Shown one piece after another: positions 12,199 to 12,789 of a stretch of DNA of 12,789 nt. The stretch is from JAJISK01 sp046759865. Lineage in GTDB: Archaea; Thermoplasmatota; Thermoplasmata; RBG-16-68-12; JAJISG01. The position numbers and the translations under genes are program-made. The notes beneath the pieces were generated by a model, which did not search any database, had not been told where the DNA came from, and saw only the letters and a program-made list of their open reading frames with translations. Location of the stretch: contig JBHIDB010000030.1 of NCBI GenBank assembly GCA_046759865.1, forward strand, positions 1 to 12,789. The letters are read 5' to 3'. Within the stretch, counting starts at the first letter, position 1. Each line of letters starts with the position of its first letter.

Positions 12199-12552
12199 AT
12201 GACGGCAAAAGCGCAGGTGACCCGCTCGGCCCAGCAGCTCCTCCTCTTCGGAGGCATCCTCGCCATCGGCCTAGCGCCGCTCCTCTTTCTTCTTCAGACG
12301 CCGATCGATGAGATCCGGTTGAGTGCCTTGACGGGGGAGGCCATCGCCATCGTCCTTGGGCTCATCCTCATCTTCGCGGCCCGCCAGTTGGAGCAGGTGC
12401 TCCTGACAGGAGTCCTTCTCGCCCTGGTGGCCTCCACAGCCCTCATGATTCTCGGGGGCACGGCCGGCCTCATTGGGGGCCTCTTCGGGATCGTCGGCGT
12501 CATCGTCGCCTCGGTCCCGTACCTGCAGAACTACGTGACCTGGAAGAGCTGA
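12199..12552 (+). CDS. Small multi-spanning membrane protein, unknown function
   Basis: A 117-residue hydrophobic protein with about four membrane helices: 13-32 (LLLFGGILAIGLAPLLFLL), 45-61 (TGEAIAIVLGLILIFAA), 66-85, and 89-107 (glycine-rich: AGLIGGLFGIVGVIVASV). The loops are short: QTPIDEIRLSA between helices 1 and 2 and RQLEQ between 2 and 3. There is no catalytic motif or cysteine. The open frame runs back to 11809, but that part is antisense to the acidic gene and precedes the TATA-like box, so ATG 12199 is the start. I do not recognise the family. An operator-like palindrome just before its TATA-like box suggests regulated expression. Confidence 0.78.
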   Translation: MTAKAQVTRSAQQLLLFGGILAIGLAPLLFLLQTPIDEIRLSALTGEAIAIVLGLILIFAARQLEQVLLTGVLLALVASTALMILGGTAGLIGGLFGIVGVIVASVPYLQNYVTWKS

Positions 12553-12574
12553 GTTCCACCCTGGGGCACTCGGC

Positions 12575-12789
12575 TCAGCCCTCTCGCCTAGTTTCCGACT
12601 CCGGCCCTATCAGACCCAGAACCTTCGACCAGCGCCGGACGGTCTCCTCCGAAACGTCGTAAACCTTCCCACGAGACTGGGTCGACACGACGACAACGCC
12701 CCGGGACTCCAGAGTCTGGAGACGCTCCCGGACAATGCGGCGGGAGGCCTTGCCTCGCAACTTCCGGACCGCTTCCGTGATCTGTGAGA
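12575..12789 (-). CDS. Winged-helix transcription regulator (5' partial)
   Basis: The frame is open to the right-hand edge, so the N-terminus lies outside the window; the TTG at 12760 is probably internal. The visible 71 codons read SQITEAVRKLRGKASRRIVRERLQTLESRG (helix-turn-helix with a basic recognition helix; described in outline), then VVVVSTQSRGKVYDVSEE, which fits the wing and following strand, then VRRWSKVLGLIG and a polar tail. This is the layout of MarR/ArsR-like archaeal winged-helix regulators that bind promoter DNA. It converges on the membrane gene ending at 12552 (22 bases between stops). Whether it acts on the palindrome at 12146-12164 is unknown. Confidence 0.7.
   Translation of the reverse strand, partial: SQITEAVRKLRGKASRRIVRERLQTLESRGVVVVSTQSRGKVYDVSEETVRRWSKVLGLIGPESETRREG

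Noticed and set aside
1..12789. CRISPR arrays, tRNA genes, insertion sequences or prophage genes
   Set aside because: No regular repeats, tRNA-like B-box structures, transposase motifs or terminal inverted repeats were seen by eye on either strand.

Overview
The window looks like chromosomal DNA of a high-GC archaeon, most likely a Thermoplasmata-type euryarchaeote. The main reasons are the start regions. Most genes carry an AT-rich TATA-like box (CCTTAA, TTTAAA or TTTATAA type) about 23-30 bases before the start codon, so transcripts are leaderless or have very short leaders. Several starts are GTG or TTG. One protein (5001-5300) resembles the zinc-finger family typified by Thermoplasma Ta0938. 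I see no rRNA, tRNA, CRISPR array, insertion sequence or phage gene. The lineage is an inference, not a proven assignment.

Layout. 1-836: C-terminal part of a molybdopterin (sulfite-oxidase-like) oxidoreductase, cut by the window edge. 889-1206: small unknown protein. 1258-2925: a three-part fusion of a DsbA-like thioredoxin fold, a winged helix and an ArsM-like methyltransferase. 2964-3710 (minus): second SAM methyltransferase. 3832-5300: a short forward cluster with a 71-residue CxxxC protein, a zinc-finger/heme-oxygenase-like (TenA/PqqC/CADD-type) fusion, and the Ta0938-like zinc protein. 5377-5754 (minus): VOC protein. 5824-6180: a poorly resolved stretch with two weak opposing ORFs. 6177-6461 (minus): 2TM-domain membrane protein. 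6570-6950 (minus): ABM-like dimeric alpha/beta-barrel protein. 7092-7751: TMEM175-type K+ channel. 8008-9288: type II NADH dehydrogenase. 9401-9625: small two-helix membrane protein. 10882-9660 (minus): rhodanese followed by an aminoglycoside-phosphotransferase-like kinase. 11109-11321: weak ORF. 12045-11390 (minus): tandem paralogues of opposite charge. 12199-12552: small membrane protein. 12575-12789 (minus): winged-helix regulator cut by the window end.

How they fit together. There is no single obvious pathway. A recurring theme is thiol, sulfur and metal redox chemistry: the Mo oxidoreductase, the DsbA/ArsM-like fusion, the Zn-finger oxygenase-like protein with its Zn-protein neighbour, the rhodanese, and NDH-2. 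Most genes seem to be single transcription units with their own TATA box. Clear exceptions are the rhodanese-kinase pair, the acidic/basic pair with ATGA overlap, and the overlapping pair at 4127-5300.

The most interesting items are the acidic/basic paralogue pair, the DsbA-wHTH-ArsM-like fusion that lacks arsenic-binding cysteines, the C2H2-like finger fused to an HDO-type domain, and an AT-rich quasi-palindrome abutting the TATA box of the 12199 gene.
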